The position numbers were made by a program, and so were the translations under genes. The notes under the pieces are model-generated. The model had not been told where the DNA came from. It did no database searches and was given only the letters and a program-made list of their open reading frames with translations. A stretch of DNA of 57,738 bases from Hyphomicrobiales bacterium (GTDB taxonomy: Bacteria > Pseudomonadota > Alphaproteobacteria > Rhizobiales > Beijerinckiaceae), in the NCBI GenBank assembly GCA_019247605.1, contig JAFBAS010000095.1, forward strand, positions 1 through 57,738. Direction: 5' to 3'. Shown in pieces: positions 43,063 to 52,109 of this stretch (the stretch's first letter is position 1; the number at the start of each line of letters is the position of its first letter).

Positions 43063-44871
43063 ATGAGCCACAGGATCGAAGACTATGCGATGATCGGCGA
43101 TTGCCGGACAGCCGCCCTCGTGGCGCGCGATGGGGCGATCGAATGGCTTTGCCTGCCCCGCTTCGATTCGCCTGCCTGTTTCGCGAAGCTTCTCGGTGAA
43201 GAGGAGCACGGATTTTGGCGGGTTGGGACAGCGGATCCAAAGGCGGGGATCACGCGTCGCTATCGCGCCGACAGCCTTATTCTCGAGACCGAACACAGGA
43301 CCGCGAAAGGGAAGGTGCGTGTTATCGATTTCATGCCGACCGGAACCGAAGACCCGCAAATCGTGCGCATGGTGGATGGCTTGGCCGGGGAGGTCGAGAT
43401 GCGCATGGAGCTTGCCATCCGCTTCGAATACGGGCGCACGGTGCCTTGGGTGACGCGAACCGGCTGGCAAGATGTGCGGGCGGTCGCGGGGCCCAACACC
43501 TTGGTTATGCGTGCCGATGTCGCAACGCGGGGCGAAGATCAGCGAACCGTCTCCGACTTCGCCGTGAAGGAAGGCCAGTGCGTGGCCTTCGCCCTCGCCT
43601 GGGGACAGTCGCACGCGATCGATCCGCGGCCCGTCGATCCCAAGATCGCACTCGGCGATACGGAACGGTTCTGGGCAGGCTGGGCGGAGAAATGCCGCTA
43701 CGAGGGCCCATCCCCGCAAGCCGTGCGCCGGTCGCTCGCCACGCTGAAGGCACTGACGCATCTTCCGACAGGCGGCATCGTTGCTGCGCCCACGACCTCG
43801 CTTCCGGAGAAGATCGGGGGCGTCCGCAATTGGGATTATCGTTTTTGCTGGCTGCGCGATTCGACCTTTTGCCTCGTTGCCCTCATGGACGCAGGCTACG
43901 TCGAGGAGGCGCTCGCCTGGCGAGGCTGGCTTGCGCGTGCCGTCGCCGGAAATCCCGAGCAGACGCAAATCCTTTATGGGATCGGCGGTGAACGCCTCAT
44001 CCCCGAGATCGAGCTCGAATGGCTTCCCGGTTACCAGAACTCGCGCCCGGTGCGCATCGGCAACGCGGCCTCCAATCAATTGCAGCTCGATATCTTCGGT
44101 GAGGTCGCGGACGCCATGTATCAGGCGAAGACGCGCGATCTACCGGCCATCGAGGGCGGATGGGAACATACGCTTTCCCTGATGAGCCATCTGGCACAGA
44201 TCTGGAAGGACCCCGATGAAGGCATTTGGGAGGTGCGCGGCCCTCGTCAGCAATTCGTTCATTCCAAGGTGATGGCCTGGCTCGCCTTCGACCGAACGAT
44301 CAAGCGCGGAGAGGCGCGCAAACGCCAGGCGCCCTACGCCGAGTGGCGAAATATTCGTGATGCCATCCACGAGCAGGTGTGCGAGGAGGGATTTGATCGC
44401 GAGCTCGGCAGCTTCGTGCAAGCCTATGGGTCGAAGACGCTCGACGCGAGCTTGCTGCGCATTCCCGTCGTCGGCTTCTTGCCGCCTGAGGACGAGCGCG
44501 TGCGCGGCACCGTCGCAGCGATCGAGCGTGAGCTCATGGCCGACGGCCTCATTCTTCGGTATCGAACCGAAGAAACCAAGGATGGGCTGCCGGTCGGGGA
44601 GGGAGCCTTTCTCCCTTGCAGTTTCTGGTACGCGGACAACCTCCTGCTTCTTGGCCGGATCGATGAGGCCAAGGCGCTTTTTGAGCGGCTGGTCAGCCTT
44701 TGCAATGACGTCGGCCTCTTGGCCGAAGAATATGATCCCCGCGCCAAGCGCATGCTCGGGAACTTTCCGCAAGCTTTCAGCCATGTGGCGCTTGTCAACA
44801 CCGCTTTGCGGCTCGCCCAGTCGCTTCGCGACCAGAGCGCCGCGACAACGAAGGAAGGCGTTTCTGAGTGA
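43063..44871 (+). CDS. Glycoside hydrolase family 15 protein (glucoamylase/trehalase-like)
   Basis: This is a 602-residue cytoplasmic (alpha/alpha)6-barrel hydrolase with an N-terminal beta-sandwich. IEDYAMIGDCRTAALVARDG is the typical start; the core contains VRNWDYRFCWLRDS. Catalytic acid/base candidates are Glu in DPDEGIWEVRG and Glu in VGLLAEEYDP. Members act as glucoamylase-like alpha-glucosidases or as trehalases (mycobacterial type). No signal peptide, so the substrate is intracellular. It converges with the amylo-1,6-glucosidase gene; together they probably trim glycogen-like glucan or trehalose. Confidence 0.9.
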   Translation: MSHRIEDYAMIGDCRTAALVARDGAIEWLCLPRFDSPACFAKLLGEEEHGFWRVGTADPKAGITRRYRADSLILETEHRTAKGKVRVIDFMPTGTEDPQIVRMVDGLAGEVEMRMELAIRFEYGRTVPWVTRTGWQDVRAVAGPNTLVMRADVATRGEDQRTVSDFAVKEGQCVAFALAWGQSHAIDPRPVDPKIALGDTERFWAGWAEKCRYEGPSPQAVRRSLATLKALTHLPTGGIVAAPTTSLPEKIGGVRNWDYRFCWLRDSTFCLVALMDAGYVEEALAWRGWLARAVAGNPEQTQILYGIGGERLIPEIELEWLPGYQNSRPVRIGNAASNQLQLDIFGEVADAMYQAKTRDLPAIEGGWEHTLSLMSHLAQIWKDPDEGIWEVRGPRQQFVHSKVMAWLAFDRTIKRGEARKRQAPYAEWRNIRDAIHEQVCEEGFDRELGSFVQAYGSKTLDASLLRIPVVGFLPPEDERVRGTVAAIERELMADGLILRYRTEETKDGLPVGEGAFLPCSFWYADNLLLLGRIDEAKALFERLVSLCNDVGLLAEEYDPRAKRMLGNFPQAFSHVALVNTALRLAQSLRDQSAATTKEGVSE

Positions 44872-44990
44872 AGCTCAAGCCCCGTCGGCGCCCAATCCGG
44901 TGGGGCACCAGCCGAGGGAACATTTCGCCCTTCCCGGTGTTGACGTCGCGCCAGTCCTAGCCCCTCCAGACGGATTGGCAGAAGCTACTG

Positions 44991-45034
44991 GCGCTCCAGC
45001 ATTCCTCGGCGGATTGGCTCGGAGCGCTTTTTTT
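44991..45034 (+). terminator. Rho-independent terminator after GH15
   Basis: GCGCTCC (44991-44997) pairs with GGAGCGC (45021-45027) across a 23-base loop, and a run of seven T follows at once (45028-45034). It lies 120 bases past the GH15 stop and shortly before the convergent gene's end. Confidence 0.65.
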
Positions 45035-45088
45035 AGCTGGCGCGTGCGCGTCTTGCCAGGCGGATCGGGCTTCCCAATCGGGTTTCGC

Positions 45089-47311
45089 TCACACTGGGTT
45101 GTCGGCGAGGATCATCGTGACCTTCGCCTCGCCCGAATTGCGCAGCACCCGCAGCGACACGTGACCTGCAATTCGGCGCAATGCCACATCGACGTGGGCG
45201 CCCGCAAATCCGGCTCTACGCAGCACGATCTGGTCGACGAAGGCCGGCAACGTCGGGTTCCTGAAGCGGATTTCTTTCGTAGCGGGGTCGAATTCAAGGC
45301 CGAGCGATGCTTGAAGCATGAGTAAGAGCGCTCCGCTCGCCCAGGCTTGTGGCGTGCAAGCGACCGGGTAGAGGGTTGGGCCGGCGCCGCGCCTGCGCCG
45401 AAAGCCGCAAAACAATTCCGGCAAGCGACGCAGATCCATATAACTTGCGGCTGCAAAATTCGCTTCGAAAACACGCTGCGCCTGAGCCATGAGGCCGTAG
45501 CGCGCAAGCCCAAGGGAAATCAGCGAGTTGTCATGGGGCCAAACGGAGCCGTTGTGGTAGGACATGGGGTTGTAGCGTGCCTCACCCTTAGCCACCGTTC
45601 TCACACCCCAACCTGAGAAGAAAGTCGGCGAGACCATCGCGTCGCCGACCTTGCGCGCACGCTCGGGGCGCGCAATTCCCGTCCACAACACCTGGCCCGC
45701 ATTCGAGGCCCGCACTTGCAACGGCTTCTTGTCCCCGTCGAGGCCGAGCACATAAAGCCCGATCTTGTCTGACCAGAAACATTCGTCAAAACGCGCCGCG
45801 AGCGCAGTCGCTGACCGGTCGAGCTCGTCGGCAAGTTCGGCCTCGCCGAGCCGGCGCGCGCACAAGGCGGCGGCGCGCTTGGCCGCGTAGGCGTAGCCTT
45901 GCACCTCTGCAAGAGCGATCGGCCCTTGGGCCAAACGGCCATCGGCATGGAAGATGGCGTCGAAGGAATCCTTCCAGCCCTGATGCTGAAGCCCCGTCTT
46001 CAGGCTGTGAGTTCCTTTCTTGCCATATTCGAGAAACCCGTCGCCATCAGGATCCCCTTCGGTTTCCATCCAGGAAAGCGCGCGCTTGATCGCCGGCCAA
46101 AGGCCCCGCAAGGTTCGCTCGTCGCCGGTGCGTTGCGTATAGAGGCCGGCGAGCAGCACGAAGAGCGGCGTCGAGTCGACCGATCCGTAGTAAAGGCCGA
46201 ACGGCACTTCTTTCAGCGCCGCCATTTCGCCGCCGCGCATTTCGTGCAGAATCTTTCCCGGCTGCGCGTCCGAGGAGTCATCGGTCGTGGCGGCTTGGTA
46301 CGCCGCAAGGCGCAAGAGCACGCCTTTGGCAACCGAAGGGTCGAACCAGAGGGTCTGTATGGCCGTGATGAGCCCGTCGCGCCCAAAGGTGGTGGAGAAC
46401 CAAGGGGTGCCGGCATAAGGGTAGGGGCCCTCGGCCGTCCGGGTCGTCAGCATATGGAGATCGGCGGTGGCCCGGCGCAGAGCCTCGTTCAGGACTTCGT
46501 TCGAGGTCTCGATGGTGGTGGCGCTGCCCGATTTGCGCTCGCGGTTCGCCGACTTCAACCCTTTGAAAAAGCCAACCCGCTTCGGTGATTTCGAGCCGTG
46601 GCACTCGATGGTGAAGAATAAGGAAAGCGAACGGCCTGGCGCGAGGCGCATCTCATATATCGCCGTGCTCGTCGAGCGCCGCGTCGGCGCAGGCTCGAAG
46701 GTGAGCTCGGTGCGGCGCGTCGCGCCGTCGAGGCCGTGGTAGACGAATGAGACACCGTTGTCGCCGCGCAGCTCCTCACGAGTCTCGCCGCGCTCGGGGC
46801 GAAGCTGGCCGCGCACCTCGAAGATGTCGGCGAAGTCATTGCCGAAGAGCAAGGTGAGCGTGAAGGACAGCAACGAGTCGCCGTGATTCGAAACCGCGAT
46901 CCGCTGGTAGGCGACGCCTCGCCAAAGATAGACCGTGCGCACCACATGGATCGTGTCGCGCGGCAAAACGATGTGTCCACCCTCGTAGATATCGGCATTT
47001 GTGAGATCGACGGAGAGCGTCACGTTGTCGTCGCGCACGCCAGAGCCGAGCAGCAAGGGCTGGGCACCACCGATCAGGAGCTCGAGACGCGAAAGGAAGC
47101 GAGTATCGTGGTCGAACAGGCCGTCAGGACCGCCCGCTGAAGCGCCCATGTCGCCGTGGCTGTCGAAGATGGCGAAAGTGTCGGCGTGCTTGAGAGTGCG
47201 CCTTGGCCGCGCCGAAGGACTCGTGGACGGAATATAGAATGGCGCTTCCGCCAGAGCGTCGAGGGCGGGACCGAGGATTTCGGATTGGGGGCGCGGCGCC
47301 TCAGCCCGCAT
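45089..47311 (-). CDS. Amylo-alpha-1,6-glucosidase family protein (GDE C-terminal type)
   Basis: This is a 740-residue cytoplasmic protein. The N-terminal GDE_N_bis beta-sandwich spans roughly residues 40-230 (DTFAIFDSHGDMGASAGGPD; GLFDHDTRFLSRLELLIGG). A glycogen-debranching-type (alpha/alpha)6 barrel follows, with PYPYAGTPWFSTTFGRDGLI, GWKDSFDAIFHADG and MSYHNGSVWPHDNSLI. The acidic residues in these motifs are the catalytic candidates. It removes alpha-1,6 branches from a glucan. Its ATG overlaps the stop of the glycosyltransferase gene by 11 bases, so the two form an operon. Confidence 0.9.
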   Translation of the reverse strand: MRAEAPRPQSEILGPALDALAEAPFYIPSTSPSARPRRTLKHADTFAIFDSHGDMGASAGGPDGLFDHDTRFLSRLELLIGGAQPLLLGSGVRDDNVTLSVDLTNADIYEGGHIVLPRDTIHVVRTVYLWRGVAYQRIAVSNHGDSLLSFTLTLLFGNDFADIFEVRGQLRPERGETREELRGDNGVSFVYHGLDGATRRTELTFEPAPTRRSTSTAIYEMRLAPGRSLSLFFTIECHGSKSPKRVGFFKGLKSANRERKSGSATTIETSNEVLNEALRRATADLHMLTTRTAEGPYPYAGTPWFSTTFGRDGLITAIQTLWFDPSVAKGVLLRLAAYQAATTDDSSDAQPGKILHEMRGGEMAALKEVPFGLYYGSVDSTPLFVLLAGLYTQRTGDERTLRGLWPAIKRALSWMETEGDPDGDGFLEYGKKGTHSLKTGLQHQGWKDSFDAIFHADGRLAQGPIALAEVQGYAYAAKRAAALCARRLGEAELADELDRSATALAARFDECFWSDKIGLYVLGLDGDKKPLQVRASNAGQVLWTGIARPERARKVGDAMVSPTFFSGWGVRTVAKGEARYNPMSYHNGSVWPHDNSLISLGLARYGLMAQAQRVFEANFAAASYMDLRRLPELFCGFRRRRGAGPTLYPVACTPQAWASGALLLMLQASLGLEFDPATKEIRFRNPTLPAFVDQIVLRRAGFAGAHVDVALRRIAGHVSLRVLRNSGEAKVTMILADNPV

Positions 47312-48413
47312 GGCGCTCGCTGGCGCTCTTGCGGGTCAACGGAATCACGTTGGCGCGCCCCGATGCTTCGGCCGCGAAGCTCGGGACTTTGGCGAGCATC
47401 GAGCGGTAAACCGCAAGATAGTCATTTGCCATCCGGGTCACGGAGAAGCGCTCCTCGAAACGTCGGCGCACGGCGCGCCGATCGAGCGCGATCACGTCGC
47501 GCAGCGCCCAGCTTGCCTCTTCGAGACCCGAAACGATTCGTCCTGTGACATGATCGTCGATGATTTCGGGCACGGAGCCGAAGCGGAAGCCGAGGACCGG
47601 CGTACCGCAAGCCATGGCCTCGATCATTACCAAACCGAAGGGCTCCGGCCAATCGATCGGGAAGAGCAAAGCCCGCGCGTTCCCGAGGAACTGCGCCTTG
47701 CCGCGTTCGTCGATCTCGCCGATGAATTCAACGCCTGGTTGGTTGAGCAAGGGTGCGATCACCTCACGGAAATAACTTTCGTCAACTTTGTCGATCTTGG
47801 CCGCCATCTTGAGCGGCAAACCGAGCGAGCGCGCAATCGCTATCGCACGATCGGGGCCTTTCTCGGGCGAGATGCGTCCGAGAAAGGCGAGATAACCACC
47901 GCGAGGGTCGTAATTCGGCGTGTGCAGGTCAAGCGGCAGGCCATGATAGACGGTGCCGATGAAGTTGGCATCCGGTATCGGGTCGCGCTGCGCGTTCGAG
48001 ATTGACACGAACGGCATGTGCCGGAAGGCGCGATAGAGCGGCGCCAGATCCGGCAGGTCCTGGCGGCCGTGCATGGTGGACACCGTCCGTTCCGCCATGG
48101 AACTGAAGAGCGGCAATTGAAATGCGTCGATATGAAAATGGAGCACGTCGAACGAGGGCGCGCGCCGGCGCACCTCATCGAGCATCATCATGTAATGAGG
48201 CACATAGTCGCGCACGCGAGGATTGAGCCTGATTGCCATGTGGCCGCAAGGCACGAGATTGGCTTTGGTCACCGAGTCCCCGCTCGCAAAAAGCGTGACC
48301 TCATGTCCTTGCCGAACGAGCTCCTCGCAAAGATAGGAGACGACGCGCTCGGTGCCGCCATAGAGCTTCGGGGGGACGCTTTCCATAAGGGGGGCGATCT
48401 GAGCGATTTTCAT
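47301..48413 (-). CDS. Glycosyltransferase family 4
   Basis: This is a 370-residue GT-B glycosyltransferase. KIAQIAPLMESVPPKLYGGTERV is split by the usual N-terminal glycine loop. The donor-binding domain has YLAFLGRISPEKGPDRAIAI and the E-x7-E motif in EPFGLVMIEAMACGTPVLGF. It transfers a sugar from a nucleotide-sugar donor, which cannot be named. Its 3' end overlaps the start of the debranching-type gene, suggesting synthesis and trimming of the same glucan or glucosylated osmolyte. Confidence 0.88.
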   Translation of the reverse strand: MKIAQIAPLMESVPPKLYGGTERVVSYLCEELVRQGHEVTLFASGDSVTKANLVPCGHMAIRLNPRVRDYVPHYMMMLDEVRRRAPSFDVLHFHIDAFQLPLFSSMAERTVSTMHGRQDLPDLAPLYRAFRHMPFVSISNAQRDPIPDANFIGTVYHGLPLDLHTPNYDPRGGYLAFLGRISPEKGPDRAIAIARSLGLPLKMAAKIDKVDESYFREVIAPLLNQPGVEFIGEIDERGKAQFLGNARALLFPIDWPEPFGLVMIEAMACGTPVLGFRFGSVPEIIDDHVTGRIVSGLEEASWALRDVIALDRRAVRRRFEERFSVTRMANDYLAVYRSMLAKVPSFAAEASGRANVIPLTRKSASERHAG

Positions 48414-48641
48414 CGGGACACTTTATTTGTTGTTTGATTCTACTCATTGGTTACGCGCGTCATGAGGCGTTTGTTCCCAAACGAGCCTAGTTGGGGCGTA
48501 TTGCAGGAATGCCTCCTCGAAAACGTCGAGCATTCACGCGACACATCGACGCGCCTCGATAAGCGGGTGACTTCCAGTTCTCGGCAGTTGCGCAGATCGT
48601 GCTCCGGTTGCGGCGGAACGGGAGTCAGAAGGAAGGCGAGA

Positions 48642-50111
48642 TCAGCGACGAGGGACGGCTTCTCGCGAATGATGTTCGATGGGGATGAGCCAGCTCATCG
48701 CAAAGGCGAGAAGCGCAAGGCTCAGCACGCCCCAAAAAGTGAGGTGAAGAGCGCCCGCGAGAACATTCTGGACGAGCGGATCGCCGGCTGCGCGCAGCAA
48801 GCCTGATGGGCTCTCGAGCACATCGTGAACGCGGCTTGCAATCGAATCCGAAGCCAAGCGGCTGATGCCGATGTTGAGAATGGCGCCGAGCACCGTCGCG
48901 CCAAGTGTGCTGCCCAGGCTTCGCGCGAAGATGTTCGAGGCGGTGGCGCTGCCGCGCATGGACCATTCGACGCTATCTTGAATGAGAACGATCGAGGTGA
49001 TGCTCAACAGCCCCATGCCGAATCCCATCACGAACGAGCCGACGGCGGCAAGCATCGGTGAGCTTTGCGGCGCCAGAAGCAAAAGCAAGGCGGCGCCGAG
49101 GGGAAACATGAGCCCGCCGCCGCGCAAGGTATTGCGGATCCCGAAGCGGCGGAAAAATCGGCCAGAGAGGCTCACCGCCAAGGGCCAGCCGACCACGAGC
49201 GCGGTCAAAGTGAAGCCGGCTGTGATGGGCGAGCGCCCGAGGACGCCTTGGACGTAGAGCGGCAGCACGGTCGTGAGCCCGATCAGCGTCATGCCGGCGA
49301 CCAAGGTCGCGAGGTTGCAGCTTGCGACGAGGCGCCGGCTCCACAGCGCAAGTGAGATCATCGGCTCTGCCGCGCGCCGTTCCTGATGAAGAAACAAAAA
49401 ACCGCTCACGACGCACACGAGGCCAAGCCCCAGAAGCGTCGCGATTTCGGCCTTCGTCTCGGTCAAGAGTATGAGGAGCGAGATGATGGCGATCGAGAAG
49501 AGCGCCGCGCCGAGATAGTCGATGCTTCTTTTTTTGTGCTCCACCGTCTCCTTCAGGAACATTGTGAAGCCGGCGATGGCGATGAACCCGATCGGTATGT
49601 TGATCCAGAAGATCCAGGCCCAGGAGAGGTTGTCGACGATGACACCGCCAGCGAGAGGGCCCATGACGGCGGAGGTCGCCCAAACGCTCGAGATCAACCC
49701 CTGCGCTTTGCCGCGCTCTTCGAGCTTGTAGAGGTCGCCCACCACGGTCGAGGTGATGGGCTGGATGGCTCCCGCTCCGAGCCCTTGCAGCAAGCGGAAA
49801 AGGATGAGCGAGGGCATGGACCAGGCAATGCCGCAGAGCAAGGATCCGAAAAGGAAAAGCGAGATGCCGAGGATCAGGCTCGGCTTGCGGCCGAACATGT
49901 CGGCAAGTTTGCCGTAGATCACCGTCGTCGTCGTTTGCGCGAGAAGGAAGGCGGCGAAGACCCAGCTGTAATACGCAAACCCGCCAAGCTCGCCGACAAT
50001 GCGCGGCATCGCCGTCGCCACGATCGTGGCCTCGATCGCGGCCATGAAGGTCGCAAGCATGAGCGAGGCGACGACGAGGGGTCGTCGTGTGCGCGGGGGT
50101 GTGGAAGGCAT
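48642..50111 (-). CDS. MFS drug exporter, DHA2 family
   Basis: This is a 489-residue inner-membrane drug:H+ antiporter with about 14 helices. FMAAIEATIVATAMPRIVGE is motif D1, YGKLADMFGRKPSLILG the loop 2-3 motif and SSVWATSAVMGPLAGGVIV motif C. A typical MDR/multidrug facilitator; the substrate is unknown. No adaptor gene accompanies it, unlike emrAB at 38.6 kb. It is transcribed in the same direction as, but 228 bases downstream of, the TonB gene, so it is probably a separate unit. Confidence 0.9.
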   Translation of the reverse strand: MPSTPPRTRRPLVVASLMLATFMAAIEATIVATAMPRIVGELGGFAYYSWVFAAFLLAQTTTTVIYGKLADMFGRKPSLILGISLFLFGSLLCGIAWSMPSLILFRLLQGLGAGAIQPITSTVVGDLYKLEERGKAQGLISSVWATSAVMGPLAGGVIVDNLSWAWIFWINIPIGFIAIAGFTMFLKETVEHKKRSIDYLGAALFSIAIISLLILLTETKAEIATLLGLGLVCVVSGFLFLHQERRAAEPMISLALWSRRLVASCNLATLVAGMTLIGLTTVLPLYVQGVLGRSPITAGFTLTALVVGWPLAVSLSGRFFRRFGIRNTLRGGGLMFPLGAALLLLLAPQSSPMLAAVGSFVMGFGMGLLSITSIVLIQDSVEWSMRGSATASNIFARSLGSTLGATVLGAILNIGISRLASDSIASRVHDVLESPSGLLRAAGDPLVQNVLAGALHLTFWGVLSLALLAFAMSWLIPIEHHSREAVPRR

Positions 50112-50339
50112 GGCTCTCTTAAAGGAGAAGGCGGGTTCAAGGACAAGTTCTGTTGGAGCGGCGCCCCCGTCTCCTTTGCTGATCTTAGGAGCGACAACCT
50201 TTATCGCATGAAGTCATCCGGTTTCGTGAGGTCACGCCCTCGTTTCCCGCATGGCGGCCGAGCCTAGAATTTGGGCATGAATGGGCTTCGCGGCTCCTCG
50301 TCGTTCGCTTTCCATGAAGCGGCTGCCGCTGGAGGCAGA

Positions 50340-51440
50340 TCACTCTAGACGGAAATTCACGCTCGCCGAAAACGAATGGGGAGCACCGGGCGGAGGGGGA
50401 GGAAAGGGTGAGGCTTTGTGCACCATTGCTACGATCTCGGCGTCGAGATCCGGGTCGCCGCTTGCGCGCGTCAGCGTCACGCCGACGACATGGCCCGACG
50501 AATCGATCGAGAAGGAAACCCCAGGGCTTCCCTGCGCGCCCCGCGCGCGGGCCGTCGGGGGGTAGCGCTTGAAACTCGCCAGACGGGCGAGCACGCCGTT
50601 GCGGTAAGCAGAAGCGGCGGCGGCATTCGCGGCAGCGATCTCGCCGGCCTTCGCTTGGGCTTGCCGCTCCGTCTCCTGGCGTTGTGCAGCCTGGCGCCCC
50701 GCCTCTTGCTTCAAAGCTTCTTGCTTCAAAGCCTCTTGCCGTTTCGCGTTTTCGGCCGCTCGCGCAGCCCTTTCGCGGACAGCGCGTTCCGCCTCCTCGC
50801 GCTTTTCGCGCGCCAGTCGCTGGACGCGTTCTTGCTGCGAGAGGTCCACGGCCACTGGCGCGTTCGGCGGCTGCGCCGGCGGTGAAGATTGCAACTCGCC
50901 TTCGGCCACGGGGGCCGGAAGGCTGGGAGGCACCTCGACCGGTGGAGGCGCGGCTGCGAGCGGTGGCGCGCTGGTCTCGACTTCCGAAACCGGAGCTTGT
51001 GTTTCCCCTTCGGCTGGCGGTTGCACCGGCGCTGGCTCCGCATCGCTTGCCTGCGCCTGCGGCTCGGGAGGCCGTGCCTGTTCCTGGCCCGTTGCCGGCT
51101 CGGGCACGCTGTCGACGATCTCGACCGTGATTTCGTTTTCGTCCTCGAGCGAGCCTTTGCGGTCCCACGGAGCGTGGAGAAGCACTCCGGCGATCACGAG
51201 AGCATGGGCCGCGAGCGAAACGGCGGTGCCGAGGAAACCCCTTTCGCTCCGGCGGAAAGAGACGGTTCGAAGGCCGAGCTGCCGGGTGGCGACGCTCAAG
51301 CTGGGCGCCTCGAGAATGGATGCGCGCATGGGATCCGAAAGCACTTTCCCGTCCGGCTCGAGATCGCTCTCGTCCCAGGGCGCGGGCGCGTTGCCCTCTT
51401 CCGACGCTCGATCGATATCGTTGAAGTCAGTCTCAGTCAT
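50340..51440 (-). CDS. TonB-family energy transducer
   Basis: This is a 366-residue protein with one N-terminal membrane helix after ~70 cytoplasmic residues (GTAVSLAAHALVIAGVLLHA). A Pro/Glu/Ala-rich periplasmic spacer follows, including a Lys/Gln/Glu coiled coil (KRQEALKQEALKQEAGRQAA). The C-terminal TonB domain comes last (RYPPTARARGAQGSPGVSFS; SGHVVGVTLTRASGDPDLDA). It transmits proton-motive force from ExbBD to an outer-membrane receptor. The start is the ATG at 51440, 51 bases after the response-regulator stop. It is the last gene of an operon with a histidine kinase and response regulator, facing a TonB-dependent receptor gene. exbBD is not visible here. Confidence 0.88.
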   Translation of the reverse strand: MTETDFNDIDRASEEGNAPAPWDESDLEPDGKVLSDPMRASILEAPSLSVATRQLGLRTVSFRRSERGFLGTAVSLAAHALVIAGVLLHAPWDRKGSLEDENEITVEIVDSVPEPATGQEQARPPEPQAQASDAEPAPVQPPAEGETQAPVSEVETSAPPLAAAPPPVEVPPSLPAPVAEGELQSSPPAQPPNAPVAVDLSQQERVQRLAREKREEAERAVRERAARAAENAKRQEALKQEALKQEAGRQAAQRQETERQAQAKAGEIAAANAAAASAYRNGVLARLASFKRYPPTARARGAQGSPGVSFSIDSSGHVVGVTLTRASGDPDLDAEIVAMVHKASPFPPPPPGAPHSFSASVNFRLE

Positions 51441-51491
51441 AACCGCAAGAAAATGCTCGCCTTTTGCCTCAACCAGAAGCGCCGCAAGAAG

Positions 51492-52109
51492 TCAGGGCCG
51501 GCGCATCGCGCCCGCAATTCGAATAAGGTCCCCCGTGCGACGGCACATCAGCTTCTCCTTGATACGGCTGCATGAATTCGCGGCGGTCTTATACGAAATC
51601 CCCAAGCCTTCAGCGACGCCGGTGAGGCTCTTGCCCTCGCCGAGAAGGCGCATGATCTCGACCTCGCGGTTGGTCAGGCGCTGCAACGGATCCTCATCGG
51701 AGGCGTGTGCCGTCGCGAGCTCTTCCGCGATCTCGCTTTCGATGAAACGCTCGCCCTCTAAAACGCGCCGCACCGCGTTCAACAATACGCTGGCGGGAGC
51801 GCTTTTGCTCACATAGCCGCGCGCGCCCATGTTGAGCGCACGCGCGGCGTAGATCGGTTCCGTGTGCATGCTGAAGACAAGAATCGATGCCGTGTCGTCC
51901 TCGATTAGAAAACGCCTGATGAGCTCGAGGCCGCTGATGCCCTCAAGGTTCAAGTCGAGCACGATGAGATCGGGATGCTCTTGCCGGAAGAGCGGCAAGG
52001 CCTCGCGCCCACAGACCGCCTCGAGAATGACGGCGTCGATGGCGCTGGAAACGAGGCGCCGGACCCCCTCGCGCACGATGGCATGATCATCAACGAGAAG
52101 GATTTTCAC
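51492..52109 (-). CDS. NarL/LuxR-type response regulator
   Basis: This is a 205-residue two-component regulator. The receiver has the acidic pair DD at residues 7-8, phospho-acceptor Asp52 (LIVLDLNLEG) and the Lys in GARGYVSKSAP. The HTH is LTNREVEIMRLLGEGKSLTG, with the recognition helix near SYKTAANSCSRIKEKL. GTG start at 52109 overlaps the kinase stop (GTGA), so the pair is co-translated. The layout resembles methanol-oxidation regulators of methylotrophs (MxbM/MxaB-like), but that link rests on position near xoxF. Confidence 0.9.
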   Translation of the reverse strand: MKILLVDDHAIVREGVRRLVSSAIDAVILEAVCGREALPLFRQEHPDLIVLDLNLEGISGLELIRRFLIEDDTASILVFSMHTEPIYAARALNMGARGYVSKSAPASVLLNAVRRVLEGERFIESEIAEELATAHASDEDPLQRLTNREVEIMRLLGEGKSLTGVAEGLGISYKTAANSCSRIKEKLMCRRTGDLIRIAGAMRRP

